64,000 nucleotides of DNA, taken from NCBI GenBank assembly GCA_900316685.1, contig ONDS01000004.1:106226-170225 (forward strand), in the 5' to 3' direction. Position 1 is the first letter of the stretch. Each line of letters begins with the position of its first letter. The notes beneath the pieces were generated by a model. The model saw only the letters and a program-made list of their open reading frames with translations, did no database searches and was not told the DNA's origin. Source of the stretch: an uncultured Prevotellaceae bacterium. GTDB taxonomy: Bacteria; Bacteroidota; Bacteroidia; Bacteroidales; Bacteroidaceae. This document shows positions 44,524 through 53,017 of this stretch, one piece after another. The translations under genes and the position numbers were made by a program.

Positions 44524-46976
44524 TATTTTTTCTTGACTCTAATGATGTTGAGTGAGTAAGCAGGAATCTCCACCTCTACCTGGTTGCCCTCGGGCGAGAG
44601 CTCGTGGTGGGTGGGATAGATGTTGGTGGGTTGTTGCAGTGTGTTCTCGTCCAGACCGTCATTGGCCATGAGACGCACGAGCTGGGCACTGCCAACGGCG
44701 AAGTTGGCGATATTCAGACGAGCCGTAGTGGTCTCGTTCTGTGTGCTCACCACCTTGATGATCAGTTCTTGCGTGTTGTCGTCGATGGTCGCCGAGGAGA
44801 ATACACCCGGTTTCACATCGCCTTGCAAGACGGTGTCGAACACGAGGTCGTTGTCGAGCCAACACTTCAGGCTGTCACCTTCCAGCTGGAGCGTGATATC
44901 ATACCAGCGTCCTGTCTCTATCTTGCCCGGCTTGGTGGCCACCTGACTCTTACCGCCGCCACTGATGATTTCTATGCCATGCTGGGTGTTGCCCCAACCA
45001 CCGAAGTTCACCCAGCTGTAATGCTGTGGATCGGTGTAATTGAACACCACCATGAAGCCTTCGGCACCACCATCCTTACGGGCACGGAACTTCACCTTGT
45101 AATGGTCGCCCACCATGGCATGGCACATCGCCACGCACTGCTCGTTAGCACTGGTCTGGCTCACCGTGCCATCGGCGTTCTTCTGCCATTGTCCCGACAG
45201 GTATTCGGGTTGTCCCGTCATGGGCAGCGGCTCGGGATGGGTGAAGGAAGCCTGAGTGGCCCACGTGGCGAAGCCGATACGGCTCTGCTGCGGCGTGACG
45301 AGGGGAGCCTCCCCCGTCCCCCCTCCCAAGGAGGGGGACACCGACTGCGTCTGTTTCACTTTGACCACCTGCGTACCGATATGCTGGGGCATGAGCGCCT
45401 GCACATAATACGAAGGTGTGCCCATCACGCGGTGCGAATTGAAGCGGATCATGTCGGGACGCCATTTGGCATCGTTCTCGTTGACAAAGATGGGAGCGTA
45501 GGAATTGAGCGGCACAATGTCGCTGTTGTTCTCCATACCCATCATATAGACTGCCTCGCCCAAGGCCGCGTTCATATTGCCGAGGTCGCCGAAACCACTG
45601 GTCACGGCATACTCGCCCACATAGATTTTCGGTCCGCGACGGTCATAGCTGTCATACTTGCGGAAAGCGTCGGCGAACCATGCCGGGTTGCGGTAGTAAT
45701 GCTCGTCGAGCAGGTCGACGGGCAGCTGGCTCTCCCACTTGGGATTATCATCACCCCAAGCCACCACATTGCCAATGAGCTTCATATTGGGATATTTCGC
45801 CAGGATGGCCTTGCGGAACTGGTCGTAGCGGTCGTAGTAATGGTCGCTCTGCTGCTCGGGATTAGGCTGGTTGTTCTCGTTGCCGATCTCCAAATATTCG
45901 ATATTGAAAGGAGCGGGATGGCCGTTCTTGGCGCGCAGGGCCCCGTATTTGGTGGTCACGTCGCCGTTGGCGTATTCCAGTGCCGCCAAGCACTCGTCGA
46001 TCCACGGTTGTATCTCGTTGTAGGGTGTCATGCCCCCATGCCACAAACCCACGTTGACCACATAGAGCGGTTTGGCGCCGAGGTCTTCCGCCATCTGCAA
46101 GTACTCATGGAAGCCTATGCCGTCGGTAGTGCGGTATCCCCAGTTCACGTTCCAGTGGCCCGGGCGCTCCTCGATGGGACCGATGGTCCGTTCCCAACGG
46201 AAGGCGTTGTCGGGCGAGATCTGTCCTTCCACGAAGCAACCGCCGGGGAAGCGCATGAACTTGGGGTGCATCTCGTAGAGCATCTGCGCCAAGTCGGGGC
46301 GCAGACCGTTCTCACGGTTCTTGAATGTCGGCGGGAAGAGCGACACGACATCGAGGTCGAGCGTGCCCTTGCCGCTGAAGGAGAGAGCGAACTTCGCCTG
46401 TGGGTCGTTGGCGGTAGCGGTGAGTGTGGCGGTGTATTTGGTCCACTGCTTACCGATGACGGCCTCGACGGTGGTCTCTGCATAAACACCTTTCTCGCCA
46501 CAGAGCATGGCCTTGATGTCACCCTTGTATGTACCTTTGGCGAAGAAGGAGAGACGGTAGGTGCGCCCCTGCACACTATTGATGCCCCAATAACCCTCGT
46601 TGACGAGACTCACGCCGGCTTCTGTGCCGTCGATGACCAATTCGAGGGCGTTGCCTTGGGCACCGTTGAGCAGTTTCACCTTCTTGGAAGGTTGCACGAG
46701 ACGGGCTTTCAGCGACCCACCGTCAGGCGTATGGGTGGTCCATGCCTGCATGTCGGCGGGTTTGCCGTATTCCGGCCCATCCTCAAACGAGCGGTTGCGG
46801 ATAAGCTCGGCATAAAGACCGCCGTCGGCGGCATGGTTGATATCCTCGAAGAAGATGCCGTAGTGCGTGGGACTGATTTGTGGTCCTCGGTTGTTGGCAT
46901 CCACATCGATGGTGATTTGCGCGCTGGCAGTCATGGTCGCCAACGCGGATAGGGTCAAGAAGAATGCTTTTTTCAT
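44523..46976 (-). CDS. GH51 alpha-L-arabinofuranosidase
   Basis: 817 aa. Signal peptide (TLSALATMTASAQ). An N-terminal CBM4_9-like beta domain is followed by the TIM barrel with acid/base Glu367 in EIGNENN and nucleophile Glu455 in YVGEYAV. A LamG/DUF1080-like beta-sandwich at about 565-770 lies before the end of the C-terminal arabinofuranosidase domain. It releases arabinose from arabinan or arabinoxylan oligosaccharides in the periplasm. Residues 548-558 (PSLGGGTGEAP) are encoded by a GC-rich palindrome that fits exactly between the barrel end and the sandwich. Confidence 0.94.
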   Translation of the reverse strand: MKKAFFLTLSALATMTASAQITIDVDANNRGPQISPTHYGIFFEDINHAADGGLYAELIRNRSFEDGPEYGKPADMQAWTTHTPDGGSLKARLVQPSKKVKLLNGAQGNALELVIDGTEAGVSLVNEGYWGINSVQGRTYRLSFFAKGTYKGDIKAMLCGEKGVYAETTVEAVIGKQWTKYTATLTATANDPQAKFALSFSGKGTLDLDVVSLFPPTFKNRENGLRPDLAQMLYEMHPKFMRFPGGCFVEGQISPDNAFRWERTIGPIEERPGHWNVNWGYRTTDGIGFHEYLQMAEDLGAKPLYVVNVGLWHGGMTPYNEIQPWIDECLAALEYANGDVTTKYGALRAKNGHPAPFNIEYLEIGNENNQPNPEQQSDHYYDRYDQFRKAILAKYPNMKLIGNVVAWGDDNPKWESQLPVDLLDEHYYRNPAWFADAFRKYDSYDRRGPKIYVGEYAVTSGFGDLGNMNAALGEAVYMMGMENNSDIVPLNSYAPIFVNENDAKWRPDMIRFNSHRVMGTPSYYVQALMPQHIGTQVVKVKQTQSVSPSLGGGTGEAPLVTPQQSRIGFATWATQASFTHPEPLPMTGQPEYLSGQWQKNADGTVSQTSANEQCVAMCHAMVGDHYKVKFRARKDGGAEGFMVVFNYTDPQHYSWVNFGGWGNTQHGIEIISGGGKSQVATKPGKIETGRWYDITLQLEGDSLKCWLDNDLVFDTVLQGDVKPGVFSSATIDDNTQELIIKVVSTQNETTTARLNIANFAVGSAQLVRLMANDGLDENTLQQPTNIYPTHHELSPEGNQVEVEIPAYSLNIIRVKKK
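45306..45337. repeat. GC-rich palindrome inside the GH51 gene
   Basis: On the gene strand: CCCCCTCC-TTGG-GAGGGGG then GACGGGGGAGGCT. It is in the same reading frame as the copies in the CHAT gene (PSLGGG-x-GEA). Confidence 0.9.
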
Positions 46977-46990
46977 GAAAATTTATTTAT

Positions 46991-47034
46991 AAGCCACCCC
47001 CTACCCCCACTTGTCGGGAAGAAGGGGATGGCTT
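46991..47034 (-). terminator. Intergenic hairpin between GH43 and GH51
   Basis: AAGCCA...CCCC and GGGG...TGGCTT ends pair around a GC-rich centre. It resembles the palindrome family with longer arms, and there is no T-run. It may slow or process the PUL transcript rather than end it. Confidence 0.5.
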
Positions 47035-47065
47035 AGTGAATGCAAAAAAAGTATGGTATATGGTA

Positions 47066-49063
47066 TCAGTCGGCGTAGCGGTAGCCCCAGATGGAGACAC
47101 CCGTCTGGCTCCTCATTGCCGTGAAGGAGGGTACGACATCATCCTTGGGTTCCAAGGTCTGTTCGATCATCACGCCCTTGTACTCCTCGCCGATGTTGAT
47201 GGTGACGTAGGAAGTACCTTCCTTGACGGACCACTTACCTTTGAAGGCGCCGGAGATGGTGCCATCGGAAGCCAGTTCGATCTCCACAGGTTTCGCCAAG
47301 GCCTTATTTGTGTGGTCGAGTTTGTACTCATGCACCAGCAGCTTGTACTTGCCAGGAATCTTGCTCGTGGCCACTACCTGCTTCTTGGCTATCTGCGCGC
47401 TCTTCACCGTCTCGCCGGTGTATTCAAACGGTGCAGCCACCAACCAGCCATCCTCGTTCTGGAACACCTGGTGCACACGCACCTCATGAGCCTCGCTCCA
47501 GTTCTGGAAACGGGTGTGGTAGACCAGGTAGGTGCGGCCGTCGGGAGCGGCGATGATGGAGTTGTGTCCCTGTGAACGCTCCGACATGTTGCCCTTCGCT
47601 GCATTGCCCCATTCGCCGTAGGCACCGAAGATGTTCACGCCGCGGTTGCCATCATTCTCTTTGGGTCCGAAGTTGACAAAGAAGCTGTTGAACACGGCGG
47701 ATTGGTTCCTGCCGTCCACATACGGACCGTCGGGGTTCTGCGAGCGGAACACACGCATCTGGTAACCGCCGTTGTTATAGTCGGAGGGATTGCCACCGGC
47801 GGCCAGACCGCCATAGGTCATGAACAGGTAGTAATAGCCGCCGATGTACTCGATGTAGCTGGCTTCGCCCGAGGCGTAGTAGCCGCCAGCAATCTTCTTG
47901 CCGAAGTAGGCGTCGCTCACCTGGCTGGTGTCGTAGGTCACGTCGTAGTCGCGCAAGCCCGTGGTCTCATCCAGTTCGAGCATGAAGATGCCACCGCTCC
48001 AAGAGCCATACGACATCCAGAGCTTGCCCTGCTCGTCGTAGAACACACAGGGGTCGATACAGTTGGGGAAGCTCGGTTTGTCGGTGGCAGCCCAAGGTGA
48101 CATGTACCGTGCGGGCAGCGACGCCTGCGTACCCAAGACCAGCTCGAGGTCGGTGTCCTTGTAAGCATTGCCTGTATGGAAGCCACTGATGACCACGGGA
48201 CCCTGATAGCGGTAAGGACCGGAGATATTGTCGGAGGTGAGCAGCACGATGCTGGAATACCAGTTGGGACCATTGACGCTCATGTACATGCACCATTTGC
48301 CCATTTTCGTGTTGTAGATGACATCGGGAGCCCAGAGGTTTCCGTCGATGTTATAGCCTGCCTCACCACGAGCGGCCCATGCCTGGGCGTCGAAGGCGGG
48401 GAAGTCGACCTCCACGCCACCCTTCTTCACCTTCTTCACCGCCGGCGTGGTGAAAGCCACTTTGTTGGGAGCGTTATTGCTGGTGGCCGTTGCCCAGTTG
48501 ACCGTGACGTTGTTCCACGCCAGCATATTGGTCGATTTGGCGTTTGCCCTGTGCGAGCCGAAAATAAAGTAGGAGCTGCTGGATGGATCCCACACCACAC
48601 TGGGGTCGTGGACGCTGACATGGTTGAGGTCCTTGGGCCAGTATTTGCGGTCTTCCTCTACATCGCTGCCGCCGCCACTCGTGGTGGTGAAGGTCACGTC
48701 GGCGGAATATTTCTCATCGGAACTCGTCTTTGCGTAAGTGCGCACATGGTAGGTGGTACCTTCCTTCAGTCCGGAGAGGGTGACTGTCATGTCCCTGCCC
48801 GAGCCGTTCACCTTCGAGTCGTTGATGGTGGGATTGGCGTTGGTGCTATAGCAGAAGCCACGTGCAATGATGCCAGTGCCGGAGGCCGAAGCTGTGATGA
48901 CTGCCGAATTGTCGGAGATGTTCGACACCACGGGATTGGTCACCGTCAGCGAGGTGGAACCACCACCGCTGCCACCGCCACCCATGTCATCATCGTCATC
49001 GCCGCAGGCTACGAACAGCAACCCCATGCTCAGGATAAAGAATAGTTTAGATAGATATTTCAT
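47066..49063 (-). CDS. Surface GH43 lipoprotein with Fn3-like domain (arabinanase)
   Basis: 665 aa. Lipobox LLFVAC with Cys20, then GDDDDD, the acidic export signal for surface lipoproteins in Bacteroidetes. A Fn3-like spacer (about 38-128; ATITASASGTG-like, TYHVRTYAKT) leads to the GH43 propeller with Asp153 in SVHDPSV, Asp337 in CIDPCVF and Glu400 in ASGEASYI. A C-terminal beta domain follows from about 555. Placed in the PUL after SusCDE, it is the likely outer-surface enzyme that makes the first cuts in arabinan. Confidence 0.93.
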   Translation of the reverse strand: MKYLSKLFFILSMGLLFVACGDDDDDMGGGGSGGGSTSLTVTNPVVSNISDNSAVITASASGTGIIARGFCYSTNANPTINDSKVNGSGRDMTVTLSGLKEGTTYHVRTYAKTSSDEKYSADVTFTTTSGGGSDVEEDRKYWPKDLNHVSVHDPSVVWDPSSSSYFIFGSHRANAKSTNMLAWNNVTVNWATATSNNAPNKVAFTTPAVKKVKKGGVEVDFPAFDAQAWAARGEAGYNIDGNLWAPDVIYNTKMGKWCMYMSVNGPNWYSSIVLLTSDNISGPYRYQGPVVISGFHTGNAYKDTDLELVLGTQASLPARYMSPWAATDKPSFPNCIDPCVFYDEQGKLWMSYGSWSGGIFMLELDETTGLRDYDVTYDTSQVSDAYFGKKIAGGYYASGEASYIEYIGGYYYLFMTYGGLAAGGNPSDYNNGGYQMRVFRSQNPDGPYVDGRNQSAVFNSFFVNFGPKENDGNRGVNIFGAYGEWGNAAKGNMSERSQGHNSIIAAPDGRTYLVYHTRFQNWSEAHEVRVHQVFQNEDGWLVAAPFEYTGETVKSAQIAKKQVVATSKIPGKYKLLVHEYKLDHTNKALAKPVEIELASDGTISGAFKGKWSVKEGTSYVTINIGEEYKGVMIEQTLEPKDDVVPSFTAMRSQTGVSIWGYRYAD

Positions 49064-49105
49064 AAAAAGTAGTTGTTAGGTTGGAAACAGGTTGTTTCTT
49101 TGAAA

Positions 49106-49134
49106 GGGGGGAGTCGCACAAGACAGCTCCCCCC
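49106..49134 (-). terminator. Attenuator-like hairpin after the SusE-position gene
   Basis: GGGGGGAG...CTCCCCCC, 8-bp GC stem with a 13-nt loop and no T-run. Such hairpins between sus genes and enzymes can lower downstream expression or protect the upstream mRNA. Confidence 0.5.
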
Positions 49135-49178
49135 GCTCGGAATATGAATTTCAGTTCAAGTAAAACCTAAGAGTTTGT

Positions 49179-51158
49179 TTATTCAAACACCAGATGGCAA
49201 TGATCGACAGTGAAGTGCATGTTCAGGTCGTTGGCATCGGTCACGGTGTTCAGACCCATATAGTCTTGTGTATAGGTCACGCCGTCGTTGCCTACCATCA
49301 CCATCTTCACATCGGCTGTGCCGTCGCCCTTGTTGGTCACCGAGACGGTCACCATGGCATCGTCCATGGCAGCGAGCCATACAGCCCAGTCGGCCTGTCC
49401 GCCGCTCGGGGTGCACTTCGAGGCCAGTTCCTCACCGGGCCAGCCAGTGCCCCAGCCAAAGTTGTCGGCGCGCAGCACACCATACTCCGTAGAACCGTCG
49501 CCGTTGGTGAGCACCAACACGAAGTTGTTCCAATTGCTGGCACCCGAGGTGTAGTTCCTGAATCGACGTGTAACAGTCTGTCCTGCGGGCACCTTGATAT
49601 ATGGTGAATGAGCGCTCCACCAATCGGAGGTGTTATCCTCATTGCCCAGCACATCGTCGAACTCGATATGTGAACCGTCAATAGTCAGATGGTAGTAGAA
49701 GTCTTCGGGGTTGCTGACCGTGTTCAGACCAATGTAGTCCTGCGTATAAGTTACGCCATCGGTACCTACCATCACCATCTTCACGTCGGCGGTGCCGTCG
49801 CCATTATTGGTCGTATAGACAGTCACCTTGGCACCGTTCATGGCAGCGAGCCATGTAGCCCAATCGGCCTGTCCACCGCTCGGGGTGCACTTCGAGGCCA
49901 GTTCCTCACCGGGCCAGCCAGTGCCCCATCCGAAGTTGTCGGCGCGCAGCACACCATACTCCGTAGAACCATCAGCGTTGGTGAGCACCACCACGAAGTT
50001 GTTCCAGTTGTTGGCACCCGAGGTGTAGTTGGTGAAGGTGGAGACGAAGGTCTCGCCCGGGTTCACCTTGATCTTCTCGGAGTGTTCGCTCCAGAACCCA
50101 GAGGAGTTGTCGGCAGCACCCACCAGCGTGTACATCTTGTCGACCACCTCGAACTCTATTGTGGCTACGACAGGTGTGTCGCAGTTCTCACCCTTATAGG
50201 TCTTGTTGTAGACCACCACGAGGGTCTTCTTTCCGAGGGTGTTCATGTCGGGAACAGCCTGGAGGATGACATCGGCGGCGGTCACCGTCTTCGTCACTTC
50301 CTGCTCGAACTGCACTTCAGCGGTGACACCGGCCATGGCTGTGGCAAGATCGGTACCCAGGAGCACCTTCTTGGGCGCGCCCTTGATGGTCATCGACAGG
50401 GGCTGCTTGTCCTCGGCAGAGGTGCATCCACCTATCGGTTCGATGTTGGTGGCGAGGAAGTTGAGGAACGAACCCTCGGGCACGAGGAAGCAACGGATGT
50501 TGGTGTTCGACGCATCGGCATTGAGGTTGCCCAAGGCATAGGGTTGCTCATAGGTCCTGGTCACCGTGCCGTTGGTAAACTTAACCACGAACTTGGAGGG
50601 GTCGCTGCGGTCGACGGTCAGTGTCACCGCACCAGCCAGTTTCTGCAAGCCTGTCTCATCGGCAGCGGGATCCTGCATAGATGTGCTCATCGCGAATTTG
50701 AAGGGGAGCTTATAGAAGTCGCTGCCCCACTGCGAGTTATAGGCCACGGAGTCGCCTGTCAGGTCATAACGGATGGCTCCGTACTCCTTGTAGTCGGCAG
50801 AGCCGCGGTCGGCGTCAGCGCAGATGATCAAGGCAAAATTATGGTAATACACCTGGTCATCCGGTTTGATATTGAGCAGGAACTGTGCGTTCCACTTCTG
50901 CCCGTCGGGCACCACATAGTATTTGGAGAAAGCCTGCCACCATCCAGAGGAATAGTCGGTATTGCCGATGGTGTACACATCTTCCATCATGCCCACGAGT
51001 TCTTCTTCGCCCTTGTTGGCGTTTGCCTCAGCGATGGCATCGGCGAGCCAATCGGGTGAGTTGAGGTCGTAGAGGTCGCCTCCCTCGCATCCAGTGAGCG
51101 ACATCAAGCCGAGGGCTGCGCCGCAGAATACGGATGCCAATTTATTGAGATGTCTCAT
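49179..51158 (-). CDS. SusE-position surface lipoprotein with three related binding modules
   Basis: 659 aa. Lipobox LMSLTGC (Cys24) followed by EGGDLYD, an acidic surface signal. Three related modules are visible by the motif D-x-SS-(G/D)-(F/W)W-x-x-(H/F)S near residues 65, 345 and 503. An Ig-like insert (about 215-340) separates module 1 from the others. Modules 2 and 3 are almost identical over YGVLRADNFGWGTGWPGE and the next 15 residues and lie 158 aa apart. Rich in Trp, Tyr and Gly, they look like carbohydrate-binding jelly rolls. Position after SusD indicates a glycan-binding SusE/F analogue; no known family name is assigned. Confidence 0.85.
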   Translation of the reverse strand: MRHLNKLASVFCGAALGLMSLTGCEGGDLYDLNSPDWLADAIAEANANKGEEELVGMMEDVYTIGNTDYSSGWWQAFSKYYVVPDGQKWNAQFLLNIKPDDQVYYHNFALIICADADRGSADYKEYGAIRYDLTGDSVAYNSQWGSDFYKLPFKFAMSTSMQDPAADETGLQKLAGAVTLTVDRSDPSKFVVKFTNGTVTRTYEQPYALGNLNADASNTNIRCFLVPEGSFLNFLATNIEPIGGCTSAEDKQPLSMTIKGAPKKVLLGTDLATAMAGVTAEVQFEQEVTKTVTAADVILQAVPDMNTLGKKTLVVVYNKTYKGENCDTPVVATIEFEVVDKMYTLVGAADNSSGFWSEHSEKIKVNPGETFVSTFTNYTSGANNWNNFVVVLTNADGSTEYGVLRADNFGWGTGWPGEELASKCTPSGGQADWATWLAAMNGAKVTVYTTNNGDGTADVKMVMVGTDGVTYTQDYIGLNTVSNPEDFYYHLTIDGSHIEFDDVLGNEDNTSDWWSAHSPYIKVPAGQTVTRRFRNYTSGASNWNNFVLVLTNGDGSTEYGVLRADNFGWGTGWPGEELASKCTPSGGQADWAVWLAAMDDAMVTVSVTNKGDGTADVKMVMVGNDGVTYTQDYMGLNTVTDANDLNMHFTVDHCHLVFE

Positions 51159-51190
51159 AGTCTTATTTTCTTTAATGTTTGTTCTTTGTA

Positions 51191-52978
51191 TTACAGGTTA
51201 ACGACAGGATGTACTGTCCACCCTTTCTTGGAGAAGTAGCCAGAGTTGTCGGTGCCGGTGTTGGCCGAGTTGCCCGTCAGGTTGGGGTTGTCGTTGAGCG
51301 TGTTCTGATAGATGGGCAGGTACTCATGACCCGGCAGGTAGGAGTCGTAGGAACTCTTGCTGCATCTGGCATAATCGACAGCATCTTTCGGGGTGTAGGT
51401 GTAAACACCGCTTTCATAGTCTGCTTTGGTCCAGAAATTGAACGCTCCGTGCTCCTTGAGCTGCTGCAGGCGGTCGGCGCTGTAGAAGAATCCCCAGCGG
51501 AGGAGGTCGAAGCCACGTCCGTACTCACAACCGAACTCTTTCGGGCGCTCCACGTTGGCGATCTGCTCGAAGAGTTTGTCCTTGGAGTTGAAGTCGGAGA
51601 GTTTCAGGCCAGCCAGTCCAGCGCGGTTGCGCACCTGGTTGATCCAGTCAATGGCCTGCTGGGTGGGTCCGTTCACCTCGTTCTCGCACTCGGCTGCGCG
51701 CAGCAGCACGTCGGAATAGCGCATCAGTCGGAGGTTGATACCGCAGTGCAGACCGGTGACCACCTTGTTGTAGATACCTGTACGCAGGTTGGTGTTCTTG
51801 GCGATAGGCAGACCACCATAGTTGTTGTTGGTCACCACATATTCCGAAGGACTCATTTTCTGCGTGTAGCACACGTTACCATACTCAAACCCTTCCCATT
51901 CAGCCTCGTAGGTGCCGATGGTCCAGTAGAGACGCGGGTCAAGACTGTTGGTGGTGGTGCGCTCTGCCTTGAACAGGTTGTAGAGCCAGGGCGAAGCGGA
52001 GATGTCGGCCCATCCTCCGAATTGACCCGGACCGAAGTTGCTCTCGATGGCATGTCCTTGTGTGGCGTTGGCACTGGTGTTCACCGGTGTCCACTCATCA
52101 TCGGTACCCTGGGTGCCATAGTCGAGGAATTGCACCTCAAAGAGGCTCTCGTCGTTGTTCTCATAAAGAGAACCCTCGCGGAAGTTGTCGCCGTAGTTGG
52201 CCATCAACTTGTAAGTGCCATAGGAGCCAGCGATAATGGCCTTGAGCACGGTGAGCGCCTCGCTGTACTTATGACGCTGCATGAGTGCGCGGGCATAGTA
52301 GCCGGCGGCGGCACCACAGGTGGCACGTCCCTTGGCCCACTCGCCACCCTCGTCACGTGAAGGCAGCAGGGTCATGGCCTCGGAGAAGTCGGCTTCCACC
52401 TGGTCGAGCACGCGGTCGTACTGCGCAAAGGCATCCTCGTCGCCCTCAGCCTTGTTGGAGGCATAGAGTCCGTTGAGTGTGCCGTACTCTCCGTAGTCGG
52501 TGACAAGAGAGGGGTTCTGGTAATAGTTGGAGAGGTTATAGTAGGCCAGTCCACGAATGAAGAGGGCCTGTCCCTTGATACGTTTCATCTGTTCGGAGAG
52601 CGATGCATTGTCGCCTTCACAACGTGAGAGCACGAAGTTGCACACATTGATGGTGTAGTACCAGTCGCGCCAGGACCACATACATATCTCATCGGTGATG
52701 GGCTCGTTGAGGTCGTCGAAAGGCATATACCACACCTGCGAGGAGTTCCAGGCCTCGTCACCGCGGCATACGTCGATATTGTAACCCACACGTGCGTAGG
52801 TGCCTTCCATACGTATGTGGTTGTAGCAAGCGATGATGCTCTCCTCCAGATCATTGGCCGTATAGCCGAATGTTCCTGATGTCTGCTGGTTGGGGTTGGT
52901 GATATCCAACTTATCTTCGCATGAGGTCATCATGCCGAGGCCCAGGAACAGGGCAAGAAAGATTTTATGTAGTTTCAT
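51191..52978 (-). CDS. susD: SusD/RagB family lipoprotein
   Basis: 595 aa. The start at 52978 gives a lipoprotein signal (LGLGMMTSC) followed by EDKLDITNPNQ. Typical SusD features: TPR-like helices (YNLSNYYQNPSLVTDYGEYG), the AAGYYARALMQRHKYSEALT segment, LRYADVLL-like RYSDVLLRAAE and the C-terminal GRGFDLLRWGFF. It forms the lid of the SusC porin and binds oligosaccharide on the cell surface. It lies 39 bp after susC. The gene symbol is used generically. Confidence 0.95.
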   Translation of the reverse strand: MKLHKIFLALFLGLGMMTSCEDKLDITNPNQQTSGTFGYTANDLEESIIACYNHIRMEGTYARVGYNIDVCRGDEAWNSSQVWYMPFDDLNEPITDEICMWSWRDWYYTINVCNFVLSRCEGDNASLSEQMKRIKGQALFIRGLAYYNLSNYYQNPSLVTDYGEYGTLNGLYASNKAEGDEDAFAQYDRVLDQVEADFSEAMTLLPSRDEGGEWAKGRATCGAAAGYYARALMQRHKYSEALTVLKAIIAGSYGTYKLMANYGDNFREGSLYENNDESLFEVQFLDYGTQGTDDEWTPVNTSANATQGHAIESNFGPGQFGGWADISASPWLYNLFKAERTTTNSLDPRLYWTIGTYEAEWEGFEYGNVCYTQKMSPSEYVVTNNNYGGLPIAKNTNLRTGIYNKVVTGLHCGINLRLMRYSDVLLRAAECENEVNGPTQQAIDWINQVRNRAGLAGLKLSDFNSKDKLFEQIANVERPKEFGCEYGRGFDLLRWGFFYSADRLQQLKEHGAFNFWTKADYESGVYTYTPKDAVDYARCSKSSYDSYLPGHEYLPIYQNTLNDNPNLTGNSANTGTDNSGYFSKKGWTVHPVVNL

Positions 52979-53017
52979 ATTGATTGATTTCTTCTGATTT
53001 GTCATTATTCGATACCA

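Noticed and set aside
44604-46952. Long plus-strand open frame of 782 codons opposite the GH51 gene
   Set aside because: It is the mirror of a GC-biased coding strand; it lacks family motifs while the minus frame has intact GH51 catalytic residues.
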